From the NCBI RefSeq assembly GCF_900110135.1, contig NZ_FOCO01000030.1, positions 1-37,721 of the forward strand: a stretch of DNA of 37,721 bases, read 5' to 3'. Shown here piece by piece: positions 24,882 to 33,238 of this stretch (position 1 is the first letter of the stretch; the number at the start of each line of letters is the position of its first letter). The notes beneath the pieces are model-generated. The model was not told where the DNA came from. It made no database searches and was given only the letters and a program-made list of their open reading frames with translations. This stretch comes from Pseudorhodobacter antarcticus (GTDB lineage Bacteria; Pseudomonadota; Alphaproteobacteria; Rhodobacterales; Rhodobacteraceae). The position numbers and the translations under genes are program-made.

Positions 24882-26693
24882 TCAGGATTGCAGGACCAGA
24901 TGGCCGGGGGCCACCTCGGTATAGACCGACGGGGCGGACTGATGACCAAGCGGAAAGATCGGCGAAGTGATTGGCTTGAAGCTTAGGTCATCGGCAAAGC
25001 GGCGGCGGCGCGGGTCGGCGATGGGCACCGCAGACAGCAGCTGTTGTGTATAGGGGTGTTGCGGGTTGTCGAACACCGCCGCGCGTGGCCCGATTTCGAC
25101 GATCCGCCCCAGATACATGACGCCGACGTGATGGGCGACCCGTTCCACTACGGCCATGTCATGGCTGATGAACAGGTAAGACAGCCCAAGGTCGGCCTGC
25201 AACTCCATCATCAGATTCAGCACTTGCGCCTGCACCGACACATCCAGCGCCGACACTGCCTCGTCTGCAACGATCAGTTTAGGGTTGACCGCCAGTGCCC
25301 GCGCGATCGCAACACGCTGGCGCTGACCGCCCGAAAGTTCGTGCGGGAAACGTGTCATGAACGCACGTGGCAATTGAACCCTGTCAAAGATTTCGGCCAC
25401 GCGGTCGCGCAGTGCCTGCCCTTGTGCGAGGCCAAAGTTCTGGATCGGTTCGGCCACCTGATCGCGCAGCCGCCGGTAAGGGTTAAGCGAGGCAAAAGGG
25501 TCTTGGAACACCATCTGCATATCGGCGCGCGCACGTCGCAGATCATGAGGGCCAAGCGCGCCGATATCGCGCCCATTGATCCACACCTCGCCGGATTGCG
25601 GCTCAATCAGCCGCAGGATCGACCGCCCGCACGAAGATTTGCCACAACCGGATTCGCCGACAAGCGCCAAGGTTTCGCCCACGTTCAGGGTAAAGCTGAC
25701 ATCCTCGACCGCATGAACCTGCGCTACGGTGCGACGCAGGATGCCGCCCTTAACCGGGAAACGGGTGGTCAGGTGGCGCACGTCCAGCAGCACCTCTGGC
25801 TTGCGCGCAGTAACGGGTTTGGCGGCGGCATAGGCGGCGTCATCCCCAAGGATACGCATCTTTTCGGGTGCAGGCTTGCCCTTCATCTCGCCCAGTTTTG
25901 GCACAGCGGCCAGCAGGGCGCGGGTGTAGTCCTGCTGGGGTGTCTCGAATATCTCGGTGACGGTGCCGGTCTCGACGATGCGTCCGCGATACATCACCAC
26001 AACCCGGTCAGCCATCTGCGCCACAACGGCCATATCATGCGTGATGAACAGCACGGCCATGCCTTGCTCGCGCTTCAGCCGGTTTATCAGGGCCAGAATC
26101 TCGGCCTGAATGGTCACGTCCAGCGCAGTTGTCGGCTCATCGGCGATCAGCAGGCGCGGCTCACAGGCCATGGCCATGGCGATCACGACACGCTGGCGCA
26201 TGCCACCCGAAAGCTCGTGCGGGTATTGGCGCAGGCGGCGTTCAGGTTCGGGGATACGAACCGAGCGCAGCAGGTCCAGCGCGCGGGTGCGGGCTTCGGT
26301 TTGGGAAAGGCCCTTGTGCAGGATCAGCCCGTCGGTCAACTGGCGTTCTATGGTGAAAACCGGGTTCAGCGCGGTCATCGGTTCTTGAAAGATCATCCCG
26401 ATCTCATTGCCACGGATCGCGGCCATCACCTGCGAATCGGCTGCGGCCACATCCAGAACCTGCCCATCCGGGCGGCGAAACGACAAAGCGCCGCCGGTTA
26501 TGGTGCCCCCGCCAAATTCCACCAGCCGCATCAGCGACAGAGCCGTCACCGATTTGCCCGACCCGCTTTCGCCCACCACACAAACCGTTTCGCCGGGGTT
26601 GATGGTGAAAGACACATCCTGCACCCCGATGATCGGGCCGCTGTCTGTGGCAAAGGCAACCTGCAAGGCATCGACGGTGACAAGAGCGTTCAT
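24882..26693 (-). CDS. Fused double ATP-binding protein of a Dpp/Opp-type importer (importer 3)
   Basis: This 603-residue GsiA-like double ATPase has Walker A GESGSGKS near residues 40-47 in the first domain, with [15 protein letters not shown] and [13 protein letters not shown]. The second half has [14 protein letters not shown] near 345, LSGGQRQRVAIARAL and LIVADEAVSALDVS, with EA replacing EP after Walker B. It is the last gene of the importer-3 operon, and its ATG overlaps the stop of the DppC-like gene (ATGA). It resembles the importer-2 fusion in architecture but differs throughout, so it is a paralogue rather than a recent copy. Confidence 0.9.
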   Translation of the reverse strand: MNALVTVDALQVAFATDSGPIIGVQDVSFTINPGETVCVVGESGSGKSVTALSLMRLVEFGGGTITGGALSFRRPDGQVLDVAAADSQVMAAIRGNEIGMIFQEPMTALNPVFTIERQLTDGLILHKGLSQTEARTRALDLLRSVRIPEPERRLRQYPHELSGGMRQRVVIAMAMACEPRLLIADEPTTALDVTIQAEILALINRLKREQGMAVLFITHDMAVVAQMADRVVVMYRGRIVETGTVTEIFETPQQDYTRALLAAVPKLGEMKGKPAPEKMRILGDDAAYAAAKPVTARKPEVLLDVRHLTTRFPVKGGILRRTVAQVHAVEDVSFTLNVGETLALVGESGCGKSSCGRSILRLIEPQSGEVWINGRDIGALGPHDLRRARADMQMVFQDPFASLNPYRRLRDQVAEPIQNFGLAQGQALRDRVAEIFDRVQLPRAFMTRFPHELSGGQRQRVAIARALAVNPKLIVADEAVSALDVSVQAQVLNLMMELQADLGLSYLFISHDMAVVERVAHHVGVMYLGRIVEIGPRAAVFDNPQHPYTQQLLSAVPIADPRRRRFADDLSFKPITSPIFPLGHQSAPSVYTEVAPGHLVLQS

Positions 26694-27505
26694 TTCGACC
26701 TCGGATCAAGAATATCGCGCAGCACATCGCCAAACATATTCAGCCCCAGCACGGTCAGGGCCACCGCAATGCCGGGCACAAGGGCTGTCCAAGGCGCGCG
26801 GTCCAGAAAATCGCGCGAGGCTTGGATCATCAACCCCCAACTGGCCGCAGGCGGCTGCGTGCCCAGACCCAGAAACGACAGGCCCGCCTCGGCCAGAATG
26901 GCAAAGGCGATGGAGATGGTTGCCTGCACAATCACGGCGGGCAAGATATTGGGCAGAATATGGCGCCACAATATCATCATATCTGTGGTGCCAGAGGCGC
27001 GGGCGGCCTCGACATAGGGCATTTGGGCCACGCGCAGCGCCTCGCCCCGCACGATCCGCGCAAGGAAGGGGGTAAAGGCCACACCAATGGCGATGATGGT
27101 GTTTTGCAGGTTGGGCCCCAGAATGGCCGAGATTGTCAGCGCTAGCAGCAGCGCCGGAAAGGCCAGCAGCGTGTCGACAAGCCGCATCAGCACATTGTCG
27201 GTGATCCCCCCGAAATAGCCCGATACCATGCCCAGCGGCAGGCCGATCAGAATGCTCATCATCACCGCCGTCACCGCGATTTCCAGCGACAGGCGGGTGC
27301 CCAGCAGCACGCGCACCATCAGATCGCGCCCCAGCTGGTCGGTGCCGAACGGATGCGCCCAAGATGGCGGCGATAGGCGCGAGGTCATGTCCATGGCGGT
27401 GCCGGCCTCGGGTGGGATCAGAATCGGCGCAAAAATACCGATCAGCACCATGCTGCCCACAAGGATCAGACCGATTAACCCTTTGACAGAAAGAAAGCGT
27501 TTCAT
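26690..27505 (-). CDS. DppC-like ABC transporter permease (importer 3)
   Basis: This 271-residue inner-membrane permease begins directly with the first helix (residues 9-30), shorter at the N-terminus than the other two C-type permeases in the window. Hallmarks are HPFGTDQLGRDLMVRVLLGTRLSLE near residues 51-75, the EAA loop YVEAARASGTTDMMILWRHILPNILPAVI near 163-191 and the end FGDVLRDILDPR. It lies one base after the DppB-like gene. Confidence 0.9.
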   Translation of the reverse strand: MKRFLSVKGLIGLILVGSMVLIGIFAPILIPPEAGTAMDMTSRLSPPSWAHPFGTDQLGRDLMVRVLLGTRLSLEIAVTAVMMSILIGLPLGMVSGYFGGITDNVLMRLVDTLLAFPALLLALTISAILGPNLQNTIIAIGVAFTPFLARIVRGEALRVAQMPYVEAARASGTTDMMILWRHILPNILPAVIVQATISIAFAILAEAGLSFLGLGTQPPAASWGLMIQASRDFLDRAPWTALVPGIAVALTVLGLNMFGDVLRDILDPRSK

Positions 27506-27506
27506 T

Positions 27507-28448
27507 TCAGTCCAGCCTTATCCGGGGGTCGATGGCCACATATAAAAGGTCCACCACCAGATTGGTCAGCATCACCACCGCCGCAATCACAAAGACGCTG
27601 GCCTGTATCAGCGGCATGTCACGGTTCAAAAGCGCCTGATAGGTCAGCCAGCCCATGCCTGTATAGTTAAACAGCGTCTCCATCACGATAATCGACCCGA
27701 ACAGATAGCCGATTTGCAGCCCCGCAATGGTGATAACCGGGCCAATCGCATTTGCCAGCGCATAGCGCCAGATCACCGTACGCTCCGACAGGCCCTTGGC
27801 GCGGGCAACGCGGATAAATTCTTGCCCCAGAATCCCGATCATGGTGGAGCGAGTCATCCGCGTCAGATGCGCCATCAGCCCCAGCCCCAGCGCCAGCGAG
27901 GGCAAAAAGGCATGGCGCAGCGCCCGCACAAAATTCTCGGACGGATCGACAAAGCCTGAGGAGGGAAACCAGCCCAGCCAGCGCGCAAAGACAAGGATCA
28001 TCACGATCCCCCAAAAGAAATCTGGCAGGCTGACCCCCAGAAGGGCTGTCGAGGAGCTGGCGGTGTCTTGCCATTTGTCGCGGTGAACGGCGGCCCAGAC
28101 ACCCAGTGGAATGGCCAGTGCCAGCGCGATGGTCATCGACATAACAACGATAATCGCCGATGCCACAATCTTTTGCGACAACAGCTCCGCAATCGGTTTT
28201 TTAAAAATCAGGCTGTCGCCCCAATCGCCGGTCAGCATACCGCCCACCCAGCGCCCGTATTGCACCAGCAATGGGTCGTTCAGCCCCAGCGATTGCCGCA
28301 GGCCTGCAAGCGCCTCGGGGTTGGACTGGGTGCCCATTATCATCATCGCCACATCCCCTGGCAGGATGTTGGTGATGGCAAATGTGATCAGCGTGATCAG
28401 GAACAGGGTCAGGATCACCGACAAAAGCCGGTTCAGCACATAGGTCAT
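27507..28448 (-). CDS. DppB-like ABC transporter permease (importer 3)
   Basis: This 313-residue permease begins MTYVLNRLLSVILTLFLITLITFAI, then NILPGDVAMMIMG. The B-type EAA loop FIRVARAKGLSERTVIWRYALANAIGPVITIAG is near residues 210-242. It pairs with the DppC-like protein encoded next. A strong hairpin (28474-28499) separates it from the binding-protein gene upstream on the minus strand. Confidence 0.9.
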   Translation of the reverse strand: MTYVLNRLLSVILTLFLITLITFAITNILPGDVAMMIMGTQSNPEALAGLRQSLGLNDPLLVQYGRWVGGMLTGDWGDSLIFKKPIAELLSQKIVASAIIVVMSMTIALALAIPLGVWAAVHRDKWQDTASSSTALLGVSLPDFFWGIVMILVFARWLGWFPSSGFVDPSENFVRALRHAFLPSLALGLGLMAHLTRMTRSTMIGILGQEFIRVARAKGLSERTVIWRYALANAIGPVITIAGLQIGYLFGSIIVMETLFNYTGMGWLTYQALLNRDMPLIQASVFVIAAVVMLTNLVVDLLYVAIDPRIRLD

Positions 28449-28473
28449 AAAGCGATGCTCGCGCCAAAGGTGT

Positions 28474-28499
28474 CCGGCGGGTCAGGGGCGACCCGCCGG
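28474..28499 (-). other. Stem-loop between binding-protein and permease genes of importer 3
   Basis: A perfect ten-pair GC-rich hairpin: arms CCGGCGGGTC and GACCCGCCGG, with a six-base loop, in the 61-base gap after the binding-protein stop. No T-run follows in the direction of transcription. It likely stabilises the binding-protein message and lowers read-through into the permease genes, so binding protein is made in excess. Confidence 0.7.
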
Positions 28500-28509
28500 G
28501 ATGCTGGCT

Positions 28510-30057
28510 TTAGGCCGCCAGCCAGACTTTGTGGAAGTTCAGGTTCGACCCGTTCGGATGCACCACGCTGTCAAGGCCCTTGACCGATGGCTGCGCCCCT
28601 ATGGTGCCATTGCGGAACCACAGGATGATGTCGTGGCTTTGGTCCCAGATTTGCTGCTGCACCTGTTTGTAGACATCGGCGCGGGCCGCATTATCCACGG
28701 TGATCCGTGCCTGTTCGGTCAGCTGGTCGATGATCGGATCATTGATCGCGCGGTAGTTATAGGCCCCTTTGGAGTTCCAGACGCTATAATACAGGAAATC
28801 AGATTCCCACAGCGTAAAGAAGTTCATCATCGTCATCTGATAATCTTTGTCGACCCAGCACTGGCTTAACCAATCGGCCCAGGTCAACTGCTCAATCGTC
28901 AGGTTTACACCTGCCATGCGGAACCATTCGACAAGGATTTGTGCGGTTTCAATGTGATAGGGATAGTTGGTGGTGGCCTTGAACACGATGTTAAGCGAGC
29001 CTTCGGGGTGGCCTGCCTCGGCCAGCAGGGCCTTGGCCCCCTCAATGTCCTGCGGGCGCTGCACCAGCGATTTGTTAAAGGCCGCACCCGTCGGAAAGCT
29101 GGCGCTGGGTGATGTGGCACCCTGACCCCAAAGCGCGCCCTGCATCAGCGCCTCCTTGTCGATGATCATGTCAAACGCGACCCGCACGCGGGCATCCTGG
29201 AACGGCGGGTAGGTGTGGTTCATGTTGATGAAATCAAAGTTCAGCGGGAACCATGTCTTGACCTGAAGGCTGGCGTCGCCCTGCAATTCCGACACCCGGT
29301 CCAGCGGAATATCGTTGATCATGTGCAACTCGCCCGTGCGCAGGCCGGTCAGGCGCGTGGTGGGTTCGGTAATTTCGCGGGCAAGCACGCCGTCCAAAAA
29401 GGCGGGGCCGTTCCAGTAATCATCAAACCGGGCCAGCTCCACCACGGTGCCCACCTCGTAGCGGACAAATTTGAACGGGCCTGCGCCCATGGGATTTGTG
29501 CCTTGGGTCGGGCCGGATTCCACCGGCATGATCGCCCCCGCGCCGTTTTCGGCCAGACGCGACAGGAAGGGCGCGTTGATGCTGCTCATGGTGATAACCA
29601 CCGTCAGATCATCTGGCGTGTCGATGGATGCAACATTGTTGAACACCTCAAAGTTCACCGCACCCGTGGCGGGATCCTTGCACCGCTCAAACGAGTATTT
29701 CACATCGGCGGAGGTCATGGCCGCGCCATTGTGAAACGTCACCCCCGGGCGCAGCTTGAAGGTGTAGGTTAGGCCATCGGTTGATACCTCAAAGCTTTCC
29801 GCAAGATCGGGGATCACGTTCAGATCGGCATCCACAGTCACAAGGCTTGAATGAACGTTCTGTAGCACCCGGCTGGACGATGCTGTGCCGGTTTGGTGGA
29901 TGTCCAAATTCTGGGTGGTTTCCGAATGGCCCCAGATCAGCGTGCCGCCTGTCACCGGTGTTTCTTGGGCCAGCACGGCCTGCGGGATGGCCGTGCCAAA
30001 TATGGCCATGGTTCCCATTATAGCAGTCGAATTACGAAGGAAATCGCGACGTTTCAT
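28510..30057 (-). CDS. Extracellular solute-binding protein, family 5, Tat-exported (importer 3)
   Basis: This 515-residue periplasmic binding protein has an N-terminus MKRRDFLRNSTAIMGTMAIFG that carries a twin-arginine signal (RRDFL), with cleavage expected after the AVLAQ region. It should therefore be exported folded, unlike the Sec-type binding proteins of importers 1 and 2. Family motifs include TFKLRPGVTFHNGAAMTSADVKYSFERC near residues 90-117 and VRVAFDMIIDKEALMQGALWG near 290-310. ATG 30057 is chosen because GGGAGAAA precedes it; a longer frame from 30165 would run into the amidase gene. It lies 64 bases downstream of the amidase gene. Confidence 0.9.
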   Translation of the reverse strand: MKRRDFLRNSTAIMGTMAIFGTAIPQAVLAQETPVTGGTLIWGHSETTQNLDIHQTGTASSSRVLQNVHSSLVTVDADLNVIPDLAESFEVSTDGLTYTFKLRPGVTFHNGAAMTSADVKYSFERCKDPATGAVNFEVFNNVASIDTPDDLTVVITMSSINAPFLSRLAENGAGAIMPVESGPTQGTNPMGAGPFKFVRYEVGTVVELARFDDYWNGPAFLDGVLAREITEPTTRLTGLRTGELHMINDIPLDRVSELQGDASLQVKTWFPLNFDFINMNHTYPPFQDARVRVAFDMIIDKEALMQGALWGQGATSPSASFPTGAAFNKSLVQRPQDIEGAKALLAEAGHPEGSLNIVFKATTNYPYHIETAQILVEWFRMAGVNLTIEQLTWADWLSQCWVDKDYQMTMMNFFTLWESDFLYYSVWNSKGAYNYRAINDPIIDQLTEQARITVDNAARADVYKQVQQQIWDQSHDIILWFRNGTIGAQPSVKGLDSVVHPNGSNLNFHKVWLAA

Positions 30058-30121
30058 CAATATTTCTCCCTGTGTTTGACCGAAAACCGGTTTTGTTATG
30101 CTGTGATAGGTGGAGCGGGCC
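30058..30121. promoter_or_regulatory. Gap with AAAACCGGTTTT palindrome before the importer-3 binding protein
   Basis: The 64-base gap between the amidase and binding-protein genes holds the 12-base perfect palindrome AAAACCGGTTTT (30083-30094), about 25 bases before the binding-protein start. The core AACCGGTT also occurs at 8210-8217 in the other divergent promoter region. It could be an operator for an internal promoter; no clear -35/-10 pair is seen. Confidence 0.35.
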
Positions 30122-31777
30122 TTAGGTAGGAAAACCGGGGCGCAGGTGGGCCACGCCCAACTCACGCTCCAGCGCCATGCCGATGTTCAGGATTGGCCCT
30201 TCGTCAAACAGCCGCCCCCAAAGGGATATGCCCTGCGGCACGGTAAAGCTGCGCCCGGACACGTCGGCATCACCCGTCGTCAACTTGCCTGACCCAAGCG
30301 AGGCCGGGCTGCGGGTGCCCAAATCCTGAAACCCGGCGCGCAGGTGCAGGCAGGGGTGGCCGGTGTAATTTGATGCAATCAGCATCGGGCCGGTCATAAA
30401 AGGCCCAATCAGCGCATCAACATCGCGAAACAGCCCGTCAAGCGCTTGCATCACCACATAGCGCAAGCGGTCCAGCTGCACATGATCGACCGCCGACAAA
30501 AACCGCGCCTTGCGCATGGTGTTGGGCCATGCCCCATCATCTTGCCACGTCAGCGTGTCATCGAGATTGCCCAGTGTCAGATCCTCGAAACTGGCCGCGG
30601 CTTCGGCGTAAAGAATGTTCATCAGCGCGCCGTAGGGCAGGTCTGGCAGTGCGACCTCGACCACCTCGACCCCCAGACGGCGGGCGGCGGCAAGGGCCGC
30701 GTGATCGACCGGGGTGGCCCCATCGCCAAAGGCATCGGGCAGATAGCCAAGCCGCAGGCCCGCGATAGGGCGGTTGGCATCAAACACAAAGGGTGCGGCA
30801 ATGCTGGAACGATCAGCACTGTCACCGCCATTCAGGGCCGCCAGAACAATGGCCGTATCCTCGACCGACCGACACATCGGCCCGACCTTATCCAGCGAAT
30901 TGCACAGCGCCATTGCCCCCGCCCGGCTGACCCGCCCAAAGGTGGGCCGCAGCCCTGTCGTGCCGCAGCGCTGGCTGGGCGAGGTAATGGAGCCCAGCGT
31001 TTCGGTGCCAATCGCAAAGGCGCACAGACCCGCAGCAGTGGCACTGGCCGATCCGGCGCTGGAGCCGCTTGACCCCTCATTCAGGTTCCACGGATTGCGA
31101 GTCACGCCGCCATACCAGATATCGTTATAGGCAAGTGCGCCCACGGTGGTCTTGCCCAGCAGCACCGCCCCCTTGGCGCGCAACAGCCCAACGATGGTCG
31201 CATCTTGGTCTGGCACTCGGTCACGAAACGGCTCGGCGCCCCAGCCGGTGACGATGCCTTTGGTGTCGAACAAATCCTTTAACCCATAGGGTATGCCGTG
31301 GAGTGGCCCCAGATTGACCCCCGCGCGGGTCAGGGCATCGGCAGCCTCGGCCTCGGCCATCGCCAGATCGGGGGTCACCATGGCCCAACATTCCAGCTTT
31401 GGGCCAAATTCGGCAATCCGGTCGAGATAGATTTTCGTCAGGCGGCGGCTGTCCAGCACGCCAGTCGCGATCCAATGCGCCAGATCGGTAATCGGGGCAA
31501 AGGCGATATCTGCATCTTCTTTAGGCAGGGTGGTGTGAACAGTCGACAGCGTCAGCGCATCGGCCCCATGTGGCATGGCAAAGCCGGGCAGTCGCGGGTC
31601 AAACTTGCTTGCCATCGGCACCGCATTGGCCAGCGGCACGGCACGCCGTTGCAACGCCTGCGCAATCTGACCTTCAAGATTGTCCACCATCTGCGCCCGT
31701 TCAGCATCTGTATAGCGCACGCCCATCAACCGTTCGGCGGCGGCGATTTCGCCAAGGGTGATGTCTGTGTCGGTCAT
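30122..31777 (-). CDS. Amidase (amidase-signature family)
   Basis: This 551-residue serine amidohydrolase has the Ser-cisSer-Lys triad: Lys167 in YGLKDLFD, cis-Ser240 in the GSSGSSAGSA loop and nucleophile Ser263 in GTETLGSITSPS (usual motif GTDTGGSIRxP, so one Gly is replaced by Leu). About 70 residues precede the catalytic core. No signal peptide is seen; it acts in the cytoplasm. It heads the importer-3 operon, so it presumably hydrolyses the imported amide. The specificity of this family ranges from acetamide to aryl amides and allophanate and cannot be read from the sequence. Its ATG overlaps the stop of the GntR remnant. Confidence 0.9.
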   Translation of the reverse strand: MTDTDITLGEIAAAERLMGVRYTDAERAQMVDNLEGQIAQALQRRAVPLANAVPMASKFDPRLPGFAMPHGADALTLSTVHTTLPKEDADIAFAPITDLAHWIATGVLDSRRLTKIYLDRIAEFGPKLECWAMVTPDLAMAEAEAADALTRAGVNLGPLHGIPYGLKDLFDTKGIVTGWGAEPFRDRVPDQDATIVGLLRAKGAVLLGKTTVGALAYNDIWYGGVTRNPWNLNEGSSGSSAGSASATAAGLCAFAIGTETLGSITSPSQRCGTTGLRPTFGRVSRAGAMALCNSLDKVGPMCRSVEDTAIVLAALNGGDSADRSSIAAPFVFDANRPIAGLRLGYLPDAFGDGATPVDHAALAAARRLGVEVVEVALPDLPYGALMNILYAEAAASFEDLTLGNLDDTLTWQDDGAWPNTMRKARFLSAVDHVQLDRLRYVVMQALDGLFRDVDALIGPFMTGPMLIASNYTGHPCLHLRAGFQDLGTRSPASLGSGKLTTGDADVSGRSFTVPQGISLWGRLFDEGPILNIGMALERELGVAHLRPGFPT

Positions 31778-32136
31778 GTCGGCACCTCTTCAAGCATTGG
31801 AAGGTCCAAAATTCTGTTAAGGTTGCACGCCGCTGGGGTAGAATGCATCTGCATCGCAGCGCTGGCCCCGGCGGCATCGCCAGCCTCGATCCGGTCGATG
31901 ATCTGGCCATGCTCAGTATCGCCGATCTGAAGGGTCTCAAAGGTTAGCGCTTTTGACCGCAAGTCCCGCCCCGCCTGCATCCGTGCTGCAAGGTCGCGCA
32001 CAGACGGTAATCGGCCGTTTGTTTCAAGTGTCCCGCGGGTCATCGTGGCACACAGACGTGTCTGCACCAAGACCCGTGCGTCTTGATCGTCTTGAACAGG
32101 GCTGTAAGGCAAGGCGTGAATCACTGTGCGAACCAA
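31774..32136 (-). pseudogene. FadR-type GntR regulator with internal deletion
   Basis: A 120-residue open frame. The N-terminal half keeps the start of a GntR winged helix (TRLCATMTRGTLETNGRLPSVRDLAARM, about residues 26-53). It is joined directly to the C-terminal end of an FCD ligand domain (EHGQIIDRIEAGDAAGASAAMQMH, about 74-97). The recognition helix and most of the FCD domain are missing, while such proteins normally have 220-250 residues. The deletion kept the frame, and the stop still overlaps the amidase start (ATGA). It is unlikely to bind DNA, so importer 3 may have lost its own regulator. The TTG start at 32136 is uncertain. Confidence 0.65.
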
Positions 32137-32395
32137 TCCGTAAGTTGTTCGCCATCCGACATGCGGACAGTTTCTATGTCAAGCGATCCGTTGGATACGG
32201 CACCTTGTTTTTCGCTTTTTTGCGCGTTGATCAGAAAACAGGCAGCTAATGGCCCCTTAATGGCCCTTTGCCGGAGGCGATGGCGCTTTTGGGAAAGGAT
32301 GGCGCTGGTCTCAGCGCGGCTGAACACTGATTTCAAACCCCGAGAGTGCCTTGCCAAAGCCAAAAGGCAGTGTTGCCATGCGAGTCCTATTTTAA

Positions 32396-32806
32396 AAGTG
32401 GTTCACGCTTGGCTATTGCCCCGAATGGAAAGTTGGTGATGTTACGGCGTCGCAATGCATCGCAGGGAATAACACTGACGGCAAATTTGTTGCTGCTCTC
32501 ACGCAGCCTTTAGCTCTTGGTGCGACCGATATCGTCGGCGCTGGAATTGAGGCAGTCTTGGGTGACATTGCGAACCAAGCCGGATGTCCCGCTTGTGGCA
32601 TCACGACCGCTGTGAGGCCGCCGTTCCCTGTTCCTTTAAAAGCAGATAAAACGCCAAGAAAGAGTGCTTGCCAACGGCATTGCATGATCATGAGAAAATT
32701 CTGCGCGGCGCAGTTTTCGGCGTTACGCTGTTTTAGGCGTTTTGAATGTGACATATCCCCTCAACTGCATCGCCGCGCGATACTGTGTAGCAAAAGGATC
32801 GCCTGA
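32396..32806 (+). pseudogene. Open frame of protein-like sequence without start, unknown family
   Basis: Following a TAA at 32393-32395 the frame stays open for 136 codons. Its first part (WKVGDVTASQCIAGNN, FVAALTQPLALGATDIVG, GIEAVLGDIANQAGCPACG) has the even composition of a real protein, including a CPAC motif. After about residue 90 it turns into low-likelihood sequence. There is no good start codon or ribosome-binding site near the beginning. I do not recognise the family. It is probably an internal gene fragment left by rearrangement. Confidence 0.35.
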
Positions 32807-32923
32807 TTTTGATTGTGTTGGTTTTTCTAAATTTGCCTGCCGTTTTAGAGGGTAAGCTCGATTCCAGAACCAAGAAATTGGCCAAAATTATGCCGAGCAT
32901 ATCATACAGAGCACTGCAAACCA

Positions 32924-32958
32924 GGTAGATTACAGCGGTTGCGGCCTCCCGCAACCAA
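32924..32958. repeat. Dispersed palindromic repeat, copy B
   Basis: This matches 4394-4428 at 33 of 35 positions, in the same orientation. The hairpin core GGTTGCGG...CCGCAACC is at 32937-32956. The flanks share only scattered identity (for example GCA...CAAA before the unit), so the repeat unit is short. Confidence 0.7.
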
Positions 32959-33159
32959 AATATGCGAATAAGTATTGTGCATCAAATGCTGTTTTTCGGG
33001 ACTTCTTAACACCAATGTAGAACATCGCCATATATTTTGGGGGTCGGAAATCTGACGCATGGGCAACCTGTTCGAAGCTCTGCTCTGCGAACTTATGCAC
33101 GAAAGCGCTCTTTTTGGCCTTTTCATAACCGTGATAGATGGCGAACTGGCCCGGTGGCC

Positions 33160-33232
33160 ATGGAATGCCCAGCCCTTTGCGTGGCATTCCATGCGCAGTT
33201 TCGAACGGCGGGCCAAGGGTGCTGACCCGCCG
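33160..33232 (-). other. Two stem-loops after the old-yellow-enzyme gene
   Basis: Two inverted repeats lie just beyond the stop at 33239-33241 of the minus-strand gene. The first has CGGCGGG (33206-33212) with CCCGCCG (33226-33232); the second has ATGGAATGCC (33160-33169) with GGCATTCCAT (33183-33192). Loops are 13 bases each. No T-run follows, so they may protect the 3' end or act as weak terminators. Confidence 0.5.
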
Positions 33233-33238
33233 ATAAGT

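Larger units (their letters stand above)
32137..33238. other. 1.1-kb stretch of gene debris and repeats
   Basis: No intact gene is recognisable. Around 32255-32320 the plus strand reads LPEAMALLGKDGAGLSAA, reminiscent of mutator/IS256-type transposases, but stops follow at once. At 32396-32806 an open frame without a proper start reads like a true protein in its first 80 residues. A palindromic repeat copy lies at 32924-32958, and stem-loops occur at 33160-33232. Base composition is visibly more AT-rich than in the importer operons. Confidence 0.5.

Noticed and set aside
25044-27017. A 657-codon open frame on the plus strand
   Set aside because: It is antisense to the importer-3 ATPase gene and has no family features.
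32255-32320. IS256/mutator-type transposase remnant (LPEAMALLGKDGAGLSAA)
   Set aside because: Only about 18 residues resemble the family and stops flank them, so the similarity is too short to annotate as a mobile element.
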